DNA from: Microbacterium sp. LWH3-1.2
Lineage (GTDB): Bacteria; Actinomycetota; Actinomycetes; Actinomycetales; Microbacteriaceae
NCBI RefSeq assembly: GCF_040675855.1
Contig: NZ_JBEGIK010000001.1
Coordinates: 2,604,001-2,668,000 of the forward strand
Length of the DNA stretch: 64,000 nucleotides
Direction: 5' to 3'
The notes under the pieces were generated by a model that made no database searches, was not told the DNA's origin, and was given only the letters and a program-made list of their open reading frames with translations. Shown here piece after piece: positions 17,123-25,451 of this stretch (positions are counted from its first letter, which is position 1; each line of letters begins with the position of its first letter). The position numbers were made by a program, and so were the translations under genes.

Positions 17123-19776
17123 GCGCCGAGCGCGTCCTTCACCGAGGTCAGCGCCGCAGGCAGGGCCGCAGCATCGGTTCCGCCGCCCTGCGCGACGTCG
17201 TCGCGACCGCCGCCGCCGCCGCCCAGCACGCCGGCGGCGCCCTTCGCGAGCACGCCCGCCTTCGCGCCGGCGGCGCGGGCCGCGTCGTTGGTCGCGACGA
17301 TCACCACCGGCCGTTCGTTCACGACCGCGCCCAGCGCGACCACGGCCGCCTCCGACCCGAGTCGCTCACGCACCTGCAGAGCCAGCGAGCGGACGTCGTC
17401 GGCGGATGCTGCGTTCCCGAGCGACTCGGCCACCACGACCGTGTCTCCGATCCGCGTGGCGCCCGCCGCGAGGGCCGGGAGCCGGTCTCCGAGGGCCTTG
17501 GCCTCGAACGCGGCGATCTTCTTCTCGGCGGCCTTGAGGCTCGCCTGCAGCTCCGCGATGCGCGCCGGCAGCTGCTCACGCGGCGCCTTGAGCGACGTCG
17601 TGAGCTGCGAAACGAGCGCGCGCTCGGCCGCGAGCGAGCGGAAGGCGTCGAGACCGACGAGCGCCTCGACGCGCCGGTTGGACGCGCCGACCGACGACTC
17701 CCCGACGAGGTTGATGAGTCCGATCTCGGCGCTCGTGGAGACGTGCGTGCCCGCGCAGAGCTCGCGCGACCAGGGGCCGCCGATGTCGACCATGCGCACG
17801 GTGTCGCCGTACTTCTCGCCGAACAGCGCCATCGCTCCGAGCGAGCGGGCTTCGTCGAGCGGCAGCACGCGCGTGGTCACCTCGAGGTTGTCGCGCACCG
17901 CGTTGTTGGCGATCTCCTCGATCTCGGTCTTGGTGGCGTCCGACAGCGACTGGCCCCACGAGAAGTCGAAGCGCATGTAGCCGGCGCGGTTGAGCGAACC
18001 TGCCTGCGTCGCCGTCTTGCCGAGCGTGTCGCGGAGCGCGGCGTGCACCAGGTGGGTCGCGGAGTGCGCCTGACGGGCGGCGCGGCGGTTCGCAGCATCC
18101 ACCACGGTCGTCGCCGCCTGACCGACACCCACCTCTCCCGTCGACACCTCCACGGTATGGCTGATGAGCCCCGGCACCGGCTTCTGCACGTCGAGCACCT
18201 CGAGCTCGTAGCCCGGGCCGACGATGACGCCCTTGTCGGCGACCTGGCCGCCCGACTCGGCATACAGCGCGGTCTCGGCGAGGATCACCTCGGCGATCTG
18301 GCCGACGCTCGCGCGGTCGACCGACACGCCGTCCACGAGAATGCCGAGCACCTGCGACTCCGCCTCGAGGTCGGTGTAGCCGGTGAAGACGGTCTCACCC
18401 TGCGCGCGCAGGTCGCGGTACACGCTCGTGTCTGCGAGCTGGCGCTTGCGCGCCCGCGCGTCGGCCTTCGCCCGTGCGCGCTGCTCCTGCATGAGGCCGT
18501 CGAACGCGCCGCGGTCGACGCTCAGCCCCGCCTCCTCGGCGATCTCGAGCGTCAGATCGATCGGGAAGCCGTACGTGTCGTGCAGCAGGAACGCCTCGGT
18601 GCCGGTCAGTGTCGTGCCGCCCGCCGCCTTCGTCGCGGTGAGCGACTCGTCGAGGATCGACTCCCCCGCCGCGAGCGTGCGCAGGAACGTCGCCTCCTCG
18701 GCGAGGGCGTACTGCGAGATGCGGGCCCAGTCGGTCTCGACGACAGGGTAGGCGTCCTTCATGGCGTCGCGCGACGCCGTGAACAGCACCTCGAACGTCG
18801 GCCGGTCGACGCCGAGCAGGCGCATCGAGCGGATCACGCGGCGCATGAGGCGGCGCAGGATGTAGCCGCGGCCGTCGTTGGAGGGCGTGACGCCGTCCGA
18901 CATCAGCATGAGCGACGAACGGACGTGGTCCGCGACGACACGGAAGCGCACGTCGTCGTCGTGGTTCGCGCCGTACGTGCGGCCCGACAGCTCGACCGCC
19001 TTGTCGAGCACCGGACGCACCTGGTCGGTCTCGTACATGTTGTCGACGCCCTGCTTGATGAACGCGATGCGCTCCAGGCCCATGCCGGTGTCGATGTTCT
19101 TGTTCGGCAGCTCGCCGACGATGTCGAAGTCGTACTTCGACCGCACGTCGGTGATCTCGTACTGCATGAACACGAGGTTCCAGATCTCGACGTAGCGGTC
19201 GTCGTCGGTCGCGGGACCGCCGTCGATGCCGTATGCGGGACCGCGGTCGAAGAAGATCTCCGAGCAGGGACCGGCGGGGCCGGGAAGACCGGTGCTCCAG
19301 TAGTTCGTGTCCTTGCCGAGGCGCTGGATACGCTCCTCGGGCAGGTCGGTGAGCTTCAGCCAGAGGTCGTGCGCCTCGTCGTCCTCCTCGTAGACGGTGA
19401 CCCACAGGTCCTTCTGATCGAAGCCGAGGCCGCCCTCGGTCTCAGGGGAGGTCAGCAGGTCCCACGCGTAGCGGATCGCGCCTTCCTTGAAGTAGTCGCC
19501 GAACGACCAGTTGCCGAGCATCTGGAAGAACGTGCCGTGTCGCGGCGTCTTGCCGACTTCTTCGATGTCGTTGGTGCGGATGCACTTCTGGTTGTCGGCG
19601 GCGCGCGGGTAAGGCGCGGGAACGTCGCCCGACAGATACGGGATGAAGGGCACCATGCCGGCCACCGTGAACAGCAGCGCCGGGTCGTCGGTCACCAGCG
19701 ATGCCGAAGGGATGATGGTGTGGCCGTTCTTCTCGAAGTAATCGAGGAAGCGCTGTGCGATCTCGGCGGTCTTCAT
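17119..19776 (-). CDS. alaS: Alanine-tRNA ligase
   Basis: 885 aa class II synthetase. The N-terminal catalytic domain begins RFLDYFEKNGH, with PFIPYLSGD and the conserved RIRTNDIEEVGKT-like segment near 90-100; the editing-domain zinc motif HSATHL is near residue 568 with CAGTH near 676; the C-terminal DHHA1 domain ends with a GGGGGGRDDVAQGGG segment. I start it at the ATG at 19776, preceded by AAGGA. Long collinear run: rpsD, a small membrane protein, alaS, ruvX, mltG, aroE. Confidence 0.97.
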   Translation of the reverse strand: MKTAEIAQRFLDYFEKNGHTIIPSASLVTDDPALLFTVAGMVPFIPYLSGDVPAPYPRAADNQKCIRTNDIEEVGKTPRHGTFFQMLGNWSFGDYFKEGAIRYAWDLLTSPETEGGLGFDQKDLWVTVYEEDDEAHDLWLKLTDLPEERIQRLGKDTNYWSTGLPGPAGPCSEIFFDRGPAYGIDGGPATDDDRYVEIWNLVFMQYEITDVRSKYDFDIVGELPNKNIDTGMGLERIAFIKQGVDNMYETDQVRPVLDKAVELSGRTYGANHDDDVRFRVVADHVRSSLMLMSDGVTPSNDGRGYILRRLMRRVIRSMRLLGVDRPTFEVLFTASRDAMKDAYPVVETDWARISQYALAEEATFLRTLAAGESILDESLTATKAAGGTTLTGTEAFLLHDTYGFPIDLTLEIAEEAGLSVDRGAFDGLMQEQRARAKADARARKRQLADTSVYRDLRAQGETVFTGYTDLEAESQVLGILVDGVSVDRASVGQIAEVILAETALYAESGGQVADKGVIVGPGYELEVLDVQKPVPGLISHTVEVSTGEVGVGQAATTVVDAANRRAARQAHSATHLVHAALRDTLGKTATQAGSLNRAGYMRFDFSWGQSLSDATKTEIEEIANNAVRDNLEVTTRVLPLDEARSLGAMALFGEKYGDTVRMVDIGGPWSRELCAGTHVSTSAEIGLINLVGESSVGASNRRVEALVGLDAFRSLAAERALVSQLTTSLKAPREQLPARIAELQASLKAAEKKIAAFEAKALGDRLPALAAGATRIGDTVVVAESLGNAASADDVRSLALQVRERLGSEAAVVALGAVVNERPVVIVATNDAARAAGAKAGVLAKGAAGVLGGGGGGRDDVAQGGGTDAAALPAALTSVKDALGA

Positions 19777-19855
19777 GCGGGTCCTTGTGTGTGCGTGCGA
19801 ATGCGTGTCGGGGCACGCCGACTCCCCGGCGCTGCCGGTGAGCGGTATGCGTCTG

Positions 19856-20152
19856 TCAGTCGCCGAGCGTGTCGGCCGCGCTCTTGGCGGCGTCCGCGAC
19901 GGCGTCGACGGCGTGGGATGCTGCGGCCTTGGCGGTGCCGGCGGCTTCGGCAGCGGCATCCCGCACGTCGTCGACGATGCCGGCGAAACGGGCCTCCTGC
20001 TCCCGGTAGGCGTCGCCGATGCGGTCGGTGAACTCGGTGATGCGCGCGTCGACATCGGCGAGGATCTCGTGACCGCGCGGGTCTTTGTTCATGAAGTGCG
20101 CCGCGACGAATCCTCCGGCGATGCCGAGTAGGAACCACACCAGGTTCTTCAT
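19856..20152 (-). CDS. Small membrane-anchored protein, YtxH-like layout
   Basis: 98 aa. One membrane helix at residues 3-20 (LVWFLLGIAGGFVAAHF) is followed by a soluble helical tail rich in Ala, Asp and Val that repeats a roughly 7-residue pattern, suggesting a coiled coil or amphipathic helix. The same layout (helix, then Lys/Asp/Ala-rich tail) is seen in YtxH/DUF-type envelope proteins; no function can be given. ATG at 20152 has GAGGAAG upstream. It sits between rpsD and alaS, a position where actinobacteria often carry such a protein. Confidence 0.8.
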   Translation of the reverse strand: MKNLVWFLLGIAGGFVAAHFMNKDPRGHEILADVDARITEFTDRIGDAYREQEARFAGIVDDVRDAAAEAAGTAKAAASHAVDAVADAAKSAADTLGD

Positions 20153-20253
20153 GTCACCACTTCCTCGCGGGCCGCTGGGGCGCGGCATCCCCCCATCGTA
20201 TGCCGAAACACCGCCTCGTATGCCGGTCCGGGCACCTCGCCCCCCGGAGACGA

Positions 20254-20285
20254 CGAAGGGCGCCGGGATGACCCGGCGCCCTTCG
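20254..20285 (-). terminator. Terminator of rpsD
   Basis: A 14-bp perfect stem (CGAAGGGCGCCGGG paired with CCCGGCGCCCTTCG) around a 4-nt loop, 14 nt past the rpsD stop. Strong and symmetrical, so it could act on either strand. Confidence 0.8.
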
Positions 20286-20299
20286 CTCGATCGCGACCC

Positions 20300-20929
20300 T
20301 TAGCGAGCTGCGTAGTACTCGACGACGAGCTGGACGTCGCAGACCACGGGGACCTCGGCGCGCTTGGGGCGACGCACGAGACGGGCCTGGAGCTTGTCGA
20401 GCTCGACCTCGAGGTAGCCCGGGACGGGCGGCAGGACCTCGGCGTGACCGCCGAGAGCTGCGACCTGGAAGGGCTCGATGCCCTCGCTCTTGGCCTTGAC
20501 GTGGATGAGCTGACCCGGCTTCACGCGGAAGGACGGGCGGTCGACGAGCTGGCCGTCCACGAGGATGTGACGGTGCACGACGAGCTGGCGCGCCTGCGCG
20601 GTGGTGCGGGCGAAGCCGGCACGCAGCACGAGCGCGTCCAGACGCATCTCGAGCTGCTCGACGAGGTTCTCACCCGTCAGGCCCTGGGTGCGGCGGGCCT
20701 CGTTGAACTGGATGCGCAGCTGCTTCTCGCGGATGCCGTACTGCTCGCGCAGACGCTGCTTCTCGCGGAGGCGGACAGCGTAGTCGCTGTCCTGCTTGCG
20801 CTTGGTGCGGCCGTGCTCGCCGGGCGCGTAGGGGCGCTTCTCGAGGTACTTGGCTGCCTTGGGGGTCAGCGCGACGCCGAGGGCGCGGGAGAGGCGGACC
20901 TTGCGGCGGTCCTGGGACTTCGTTGCCAC
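20300..20929 (-). CDS. rpsD: 30S ribosomal protein S4
   Basis: 209 aa, a primary 16S rRNA-binding protein of the small subunit. The basic N-terminal part contains YAPGEHG near residue 32, and the S4 RNA-binding domain LEMRLDALVLRAGFA ... ARQLVVHRHILVDG is near 92-127. It lacks the zinc-binding Cys cluster, so it is the zinc-independent form. GTG start at 20929 with AAAGGAA upstream. It stands alone, not in the rpsM-K-D-rpoA operon, as is typical for actinobacteria of this group. The 176-bp leader holds a small GGCCGTG/CACGGCC hairpin close to the start. Confidence 0.97.
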   Translation of the reverse strand: MATKSQDRRKVRLSRALGVALTPKAAKYLEKRPYAPGEHGRTKRKQDSDYAVRLREKQRLREQYGIREKQLRIQFNEARRTQGLTGENLVEQLEMRLDALVLRAGFARTTAQARQLVVHRHILVDGQLVDRPSFRVKPGQLIHVKAKSEGIEPFQVAALGGHAEVLPPVPGYLEVELDKLQARLVRRPKRAEVPVVCDVQLVVEYYAAR

Positions 20930-21105
20930 GAAGTGTTCCTTTCGATGACGCGGCCGTGTCTTTCACGGCCCGCGGGCGTATCGCCCTGTCTTCGCCCTGT
21001 CCGGACTGCACGCCGGGGCATGCCGGAAGGTAGGTCGAGAAGAGAGGGGATGCCCGAAAACTGCGTTTCGAGCCGTTCAAGCTTAGCAGACGCGCCGCCG
21101 GGCCT

Positions 21106-21261
21106 TCATGAGAGGGCGATGACCTGCGTCGCACCGGCGATGCTCAGCCGTCGCGGCAGCACGCGAGGCACCCCGCCGCGGACGACGCGCGCCCACGGCG
21201 CGCCGGCGGCCACGCAGATCTGAACAACGGCGAGGGCGCCGAGCACGAGGCACGCTGTCAC
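21106..21261 (-). pseudogene. Truncated membrane protein remnant after rarA
   Basis: A 51-codon frame beginning with a GTG that overlaps the rarA stop (GTGA). It has one hydrophobic stretch (LVLGALAVVQICVAAGAPW) followed by a GG...RVLPRRL segment. This resembles the N-terminus of a family of actinobacterial four-helix membrane proteins of about 140 residues, remembered from family knowledge and not searched. Here the frame ends after about a third of that length, and the 176 bp before rpsD do not continue it in any frame I can see. It may be a decayed gene or, less likely, a short genuine protein. Confidence 0.5.
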
Positions 21262-22592
21262 CCGCCGTCGAGGATGCGACGGATCTTCTCGAGCCGCGCC
21301 TGGACATCGCGCTCGGCGCCCAGCGCCTTCGGCTCGTAGTAGCGACGGCCCCGAAGTTCGTCTGGCAGGTACTGCTGCGGCGCGATGCCGATCTCGGCGT
21401 CGTGCGGGTACACGTACCCCTTGCCGTGTCCCAGGCGTTTCGCCCCCGGGTAGTGCGCGTCGCGCAAGTGGATCGGCACGCGGCCGAAGCCGCCCGACCG
21501 CACGTCGGAGATCGCCGCGTCGATCGCGAGGTAGGCCGCGTTCGACTTCGCGGTCGTCGCGAGATACGCGGTGGCCTCCGCGAGCGGGATGCGACCTTCG
21601 GGCATGCCGATGAACTGCACCGCGTCGGCGGCGGCGACGGCGATCGGCAGCGCCTGCGGGTCGGCGAGGCCGATGTCCTCCGCGGCCGAGATGATGAGGC
21701 GGCGGGCGATGAACCTCGGGTCCTCCCCTGCCTCGATCATGCGGGCGAGGTAGTGCATCGCGGCGTCGACATCCGAGCCGCGGATCGACTTGATGAAGGC
21801 GCTGATGACGTCGTAGTGCTCGTCGCCCTGGCGGTCGTAGCGCAGCAGTGCGCGATCGACCGCCTGCGCGACATTGTCGGCTGAGATCTCGGGGATCCTC
21901 CCCGCGTCGTCTTCGTCGGGAGTCGCGAGGGACGCGGCCGCCTCGAGTGCCGTGAGCGCCCGCCGGGCGTCGCCTGAGGCGAGCCGCACGAGAGCGGCCC
22001 GCGCCTCGTCGCCGAGCGCGACGGCGCCCGAGAGGCCCCGGGCATCGGTCACCGCGCGGTCGAGGAGCATGCCGAGGTCTTCGTCGGTGAGGGGCTTGAG
22101 TGTGAGCAGCAGCGACCGCGACAGGAGGGGTGAGATCACCGAGAACGACGGATTCTCGGTCGTCGCCGCGATGAGCACGACCCAGCCGTTCTCGACGCCC
22201 GGCAGCAGAGCGTCCTGCTGGGCCTTCGTGAACCGGTGGATCTCGTCGAGGAACAGGATGGTCGACTGGCCGTAGAGATCGCGCTGGGTCAGCGCCTCCT
22301 GCATCACCTCGCGCACGTCGCGCACACCGGCGGTCACTGCCGAGAGTTCGACGAACCGCCGCCCGGAGGACCGGGCGATCGCCTGCGCGAGCGTCGTCTT
22401 GCCGGTGCCGGGCGGGCCCCACAGGATGACCGATGTCGCAGCGCGGGCCGCGGCCTCCGGATTCGCGAGTGTCACCAACGGCGATCCCGCACGCAGCAGG
22501 TGCGACTGACCGGCGACCTCGTCCAGCGACGTCGGACGCATGCGCACGGCAAGAGGCGTCAGGCCCTGGAAGAGCGCGGAAGGACCGGTCAC
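21258..22592 (-). CDS. rarA: Replication-associated recombination protein A (MgsA/RarA AAA+ ATPase)
   Basis: 444 aa clamp-loader-like ATPase acting at stalled replication forks. Walker A GPPGTGKTTLAQ lies at about residues 54-65, Walker B ILFLDEIHRF near 112, sensor-1 AATTENPSF near 142, and the C-terminal tetramerisation domain contains PHDAEIGIAPQQYLPDELRGRRYY. GTG start with no Shine-Dalgarno; TAGCCT lies 6 nt upstream, pointing to a leaderless mRNA. Confidence 0.95.
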   Translation of the reverse strand: MTGPSALFQGLTPLAVRMRPTSLDEVAGQSHLLRAGSPLVTLANPEAAARAATSVILWGPPGTGKTTLAQAIARSSGRRFVELSAVTAGVRDVREVMQEALTQRDLYGQSTILFLDEIHRFTKAQQDALLPGVENGWVVLIAATTENPSFSVISPLLSRSLLLTLKPLTDEDLGMLLDRAVTDARGLSGAVALGDEARAALVRLASGDARRALTALEAAASLATPDEDDAGRIPEISADNVAQAVDRALLRYDRQGDEHYDVISAFIKSIRGSDVDAAMHYLARMIEAGEDPRFIARRLIISAAEDIGLADPQALPIAVAAADAVQFIGMPEGRIPLAEATAYLATTAKSNAAYLAIDAAISDVRSGGFGRVPIHLRDAHYPGAKRLGHGKGYVYPHDAEIGIAPQQYLPDELRGRRYYEPKALGAERDVQARLEKIRRILDGG

Positions 22593-22598
22593 TCCACC

Positions 22599-22604
22599 AG
22601 GCTA
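22599..22604 (-). promoter_or_regulatory. -10 element of a probable leaderless rarA transcript
   Basis: TAGCCT on the minus strand with exactly 6 nt to the rarA GTG. No room is left for a 5' untranslated region. Confidence 0.55.
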
Positions 22605-22637
22605 TCCCGCGCCCACGACACCGGATCCGCTGCGGTT

Positions 22638-22665
22638 TTGCCGCCGCGGTTCGGCCCCGTAGGAT
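22638..22665 (+). promoter_or_regulatory. Promoter for the small membrane protein gene at 22732
   Basis: A -35-like TTGCCG (22638-22643) and -10 TAGGAT (22660-22665) are 16 nt apart. The start codon follows 67 nt downstream and has its own GAGGAGG site. Confidence 0.5.
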
Positions 22666-22731
22666 CAACCCGCCCGGGCGCCGCCTGGCACGAGGCGCAC
22701 GCGCCCGGCACGAACGGAACGAGGAGGTCAC

Positions 22732-23040
22732 GTGGCGACCGGTGGCAAGGACCGCGACGCGCGGGCTGCGCGGGAGCGCACGCGGCTGTACGAGGCGCGA
22801 CGGCAGTTCCATGACGGCCAGGCGCGCCGTCGCACGCGCGACAACCTGATCGCCGGCGTCGTCGGCGGTGTGCTCGTGCTCGGTCTGATCGCGGCGCAGA
22901 CGCTGTACTTCGTCGCCGGGCCCGGGGCCCCCGAGCCTTCGCCGTCGTCGACTCCGACTCCGGCGGCGACGACGCCGGGACCGACGCCGTCGGCGACGAC
23001 CACGCCGGATCCGAGCGCGACACCCACGCCGACCCCCTGA
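22732..23040 (+). CDS. Single-pass membrane protein with Thr/Pro-rich tail, unknown function
   Basis: 102 aa. A charged Arg-rich cytoplasmic part (residues 1-43) precedes one membrane helix (44-63), then an extracellular tail made almost wholly of Thr, Pro, Ser and Ala (70-102). Such tails are often cell-wall spanning or O-glycosylated in actinobacteria, which is an inference. The Arg-rich N-terminus with the motif DARAARERTRLYEARRQFHDGQ could bind nucleic acid or another protein. GTG start with a good GAGGAGG ribosome-binding site. It is divergent from rarA and directly upstream of the DUF349 gene. Confidence 0.75.
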   Translation: MATGGKDRDARAARERTRLYEARRQFHDGQARRRTRDNLIAGVVGGVLVLGLIAAQTLYFVAGPGAPEPSPSSTPTPAATTPGPTPSATTTPDPSATPTPTP

Positions 23041-23149
23041 CATCCGGCGTCTTGGGCCATGACGGCACCTCGGGCGAGGCATCCGCCGTACTAGGCTGTG
23101 AGCCGTCCTACTCCCTACAGACGGCGTGAGCCGCGATGAGGTGCAACCC

Positions 23150-24781
23150 GTGACTGCCGCAGCAGACTTCCCGCCCGAGACCGACGCCCCCGACACCAGA
23201 GGGGCCGACGACAACGAGACCCCGACCGTCGCTGAAGACGCCGCCACCACGACCGGAGCCGCGGCGGACGCGGATGTCGTCGCCGCCGCCGAAGACACCG
23301 CAGAGGCAGACCGGCCCGCGGAGGACGGCCTCGCGGCCGAGACCGGCGAATCAGAGCAGACGCCGGATGACGCCGGATCTGCAGGGTCCGAAGCCGCGGG
23401 CGTCGAGGTCGAGGTCGTCGAGATCGACGTGGTGGAGGTCGTCGAGGACTCCGAAGTCGTCGCCGTCGAGGTGATCGGCGTCGCCGACGTCGTCGAAGAC
23501 GGCGATGTCGTCGCGGTGGAGGTCGTGGACGTGGTCGTCGAGACCGCGCCGTCGGACGACGAGCCGTGGGGTCGTGTCGACGAGGACGGCACCGTCTCTG
23601 TCCGCGAGGCCGATGGCTGGCGCGTCGTGGGTCAGTACCCCGACGGCTCTGCTGAAGAGGCGCTCGCCTACTTCGAGCGCAAGTACAACGACCTCGCGAG
23701 CGAGGTGACGCTCCTCGAGGTGCGTCACCGTCGGGGCGGTGCATCCGCCTCCGACCTGCGCTCGACCGCGCGCACCATCAACGGCAAGCTCGACGGGGCT
23801 GCCGCCGTCGGCGATCTCGCGAGCCTCGTGGCGCGTGTCGCCGCCCTCACCGAGACGCTCGCCGCCGAGTCTGCGACCGAGGCCGTCGCGGCGCGCGAAG
23901 CGGTCGACGACGCGGTCAAGTCCCGCACCGAGCTGGTCGAGAAGGCCGAGGCGCTCGCAGCCCGCGACCCGCGCACCGTGCAGTGGAAGCAGGCCACGGC
24001 CGAGCTCAACGCGCTGTTCGACCAGTGGCAGTCGCAGCAGCAGAACGGTCCGCGCCTGCCGAAGTCGACGGCTCAGCAGCTTTGGAAGCGATTCCGCGAC
24101 GCACGCGCCACCGTCGACAAGCACCGCCGCGCGTTCTACGCCGAGCTCGACGAAGCTCACAAGGGCGTCCGCGACCGCAAGACCCGCCTTGTCGAGAAGG
24201 CCGAGGCCCTCGCATCCAAGGGCGAGGACGGCATCCCCGCGTACCGCGAGCTGCTCGACCAGTGGAAGACCGCGGGACGCGCCGGCAAAAAGGTCGACGA
24301 CGCTCTCTGGGCACGCTTCAAGGCCGCCGGCGACGCCCTCTACGGTGCGCGGATCGAGCGCGAGGCGGCGGACGCCGAAGCCTCGCGGGAGAAGATCGAC
24401 CTCAAGCGCGCGCTGATCGAGGAGGCCAAGGCCGTCGGCGACGAGCGTGACATCACGAAGGCCCGCTCGATCCTCACCGGCATCCAACGCCGCTGGGACG
24501 AGATCGGCCGCATCTTCCCGCGCGACACGGAGCGTTCGCTCGACGACGAGCTCCGTCGCGTCGAGAACGCGCTGCGCTCGCGCGAGGACGCCGACTGGAA
24601 GCGCAACGATCCCGAGCAGAAGGCGCGCGCGAACGACATGACGCGCCAGCTGAACGACGCGATCCAGAAGCTCGAGGACGAGCTCGAGGCCGCGAAGAAG
24701 TCGGGTGACAAGAAGGCGATCGCGAACGCGACCGACGCACTCGAGGCCCGTCGTACGTGGCTCAAGGCGCTCGGCGGCTGA
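23150..24781 (+). CDS. DUF349 domain-containing protein
   Basis: About 543 aa. Residues 1-140 are acidic and low in complexity, including a stretch rich in Val, Glu and Asp (about 75-135) with repeated VVxVEV and VVEDxxVV units. The rest is helical and contains three to four DUF349 repeats (WK..F..A......K..A.). DUF349 proteins are widespread in actinobacteria without a settled function. I favour the GTG at 23150, preceded by GATGAGG at 8-nt spacing; the next GTG upstream (23126) lacks a ribosome-binding site and would add 8 residues. A TAGGCT -10-like element at 23092-23097 could drive it. Confidence 0.85.
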   Translation: MTAAADFPPETDAPDTRGADDNETPTVAEDAATTTGAAADADVVAAAEDTAEADRPAEDGLAAETGESEQTPDDAGSAGSEAAGVEVEVVEIDVVEVVEDSEVVAVEVIGVADVVEDGDVVAVEVVDVVVETAPSDDEPWGRVDEDGTVSVREADGWRVVGQYPDGSAEEALAYFERKYNDLASEVTLLEVRHRRGGASASDLRSTARTINGKLDGAAAVGDLASLVARVAALTETLAAESATEAVAAREAVDDAVKSRTELVEKAEALAARDPRTVQWKQATAELNALFDQWQSQQQNGPRLPKSTAQQLWKRFRDARATVDKHRRAFYAELDEAHKGVRDRKTRLVEKAEALASKGEDGIPAYRELLDQWKTAGRAGKKVDDALWARFKAAGDALYGARIEREAADAEASREKIDLKRALIEEAKAVGDERDITKARSILTGIQRRWDEIGRIFPRDTERSLDDELRRVENALRSREDADWKRNDPEQKARANDMTRQLNDAIQKLEDELEAAKKSGDKKAIANATDALEARRTWLKALGG

Positions 24782-24893
24782 TCCGCCCCGCGTGAACGGT
24801 CAGAGGCCGGTCGTCGCGTTCGCGGCGGCCGGCTTCTCCACAATCGGCGGATGCGGCATCCGTGGATCGCCCGGTGTGCGGCAGACTGCCTCC

Positions 24894-25451
24894 GTGGGAT
24901 CGCCCTTCCTGTACTTCGCCGACGCGCGGCTCTCTCGCGCCGAACTCACCGCCGCCTGCCTCGACGGCGACCTGGTCGCGCTCGGCGACGCGTACATCCC
25001 CGCGGACGCCATCGAGACAGCGGCGCTCCGGGCGGGCTCGCTCAGCGAGACGCTGGGCGACACGCTCGCGGCGACCCACCTGTCCGCGGCGTGGGTGCAC
25101 GGCGGCCTGCCGCTGCCTCCCTCCCGCCACACCGTGCAGCGTGCGGTGCCTCGACGACTTCACGTCCGGCCGGACCGCCGTATCGTGTACCGCGACCTGC
25201 AGGTCCCGGGTGAAGACCTCCAGCTGGTCGGCGGTGTGCTCGTCACCACTCCCGAACGCACGCTCGCCGACCTGGCACGCGCAGGCGACGACGAGCACAC
25301 GGCGGCGGCGCGCCTCCTCGCAGACGTCGACGTGGATGCTGCCGACCGCGCGATCGCGCGGCTGGAGGCGGGTGCGCTCCCCCATAAGCGCTCAGCGCTG
25401 GCGTGCCTGCGGGCGATCGTCGCCGGGCGTCAGGACGACGTGACGCGGTAG
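24894..25451 (+). CDS. AbiEi-like antitoxin-domain protein, no partner visible
   Basis: 185 aa. The pattern [12 protein letters not shown] near residue 64, a [11 protein letters not shown] segment near 100 and [17 protein letters not shown] near 115 match, from memory, the AbiEi family of type IV antitoxins and related transcription regulators. The winged-helix N-terminus expected of AbiEi is short or missing, so it could be a domesticated relative. No AbiEii toxin gene lies next to it. GTG start chosen because the hydrophobic core begins right after it; no strong ribosome-binding site. Its last 22 nt overlap the 3' end of relA on the other strand. Confidence 0.6.
   Translation: MGSPFLYFADARLSRAELTAACLDGDLVALGDAYIPADAIETAALRAGSLSETLGDTLAATHLSAAWVHGGLPLPPSRHTVQRAVPRRLHVRPDRRIVYRDLQVPGEDLQLVGGVLVTTPERTLADLARAGDDEHTAAARLLADVDVDAADRAIARLEAGALPHKRSALACLRAIVAGRQDDVTR

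Noticed and set aside
23370..23560. Repetitive GTCGTCGAGGTC-type DNA that could suggest a repeat array
   Set aside because: The units are not spaced by unique sequences, and the stretch is an in-frame low-complexity tract of the DUF349 protein; it is not a CRISPR array. No CRISPR or cas genes were seen in the window.
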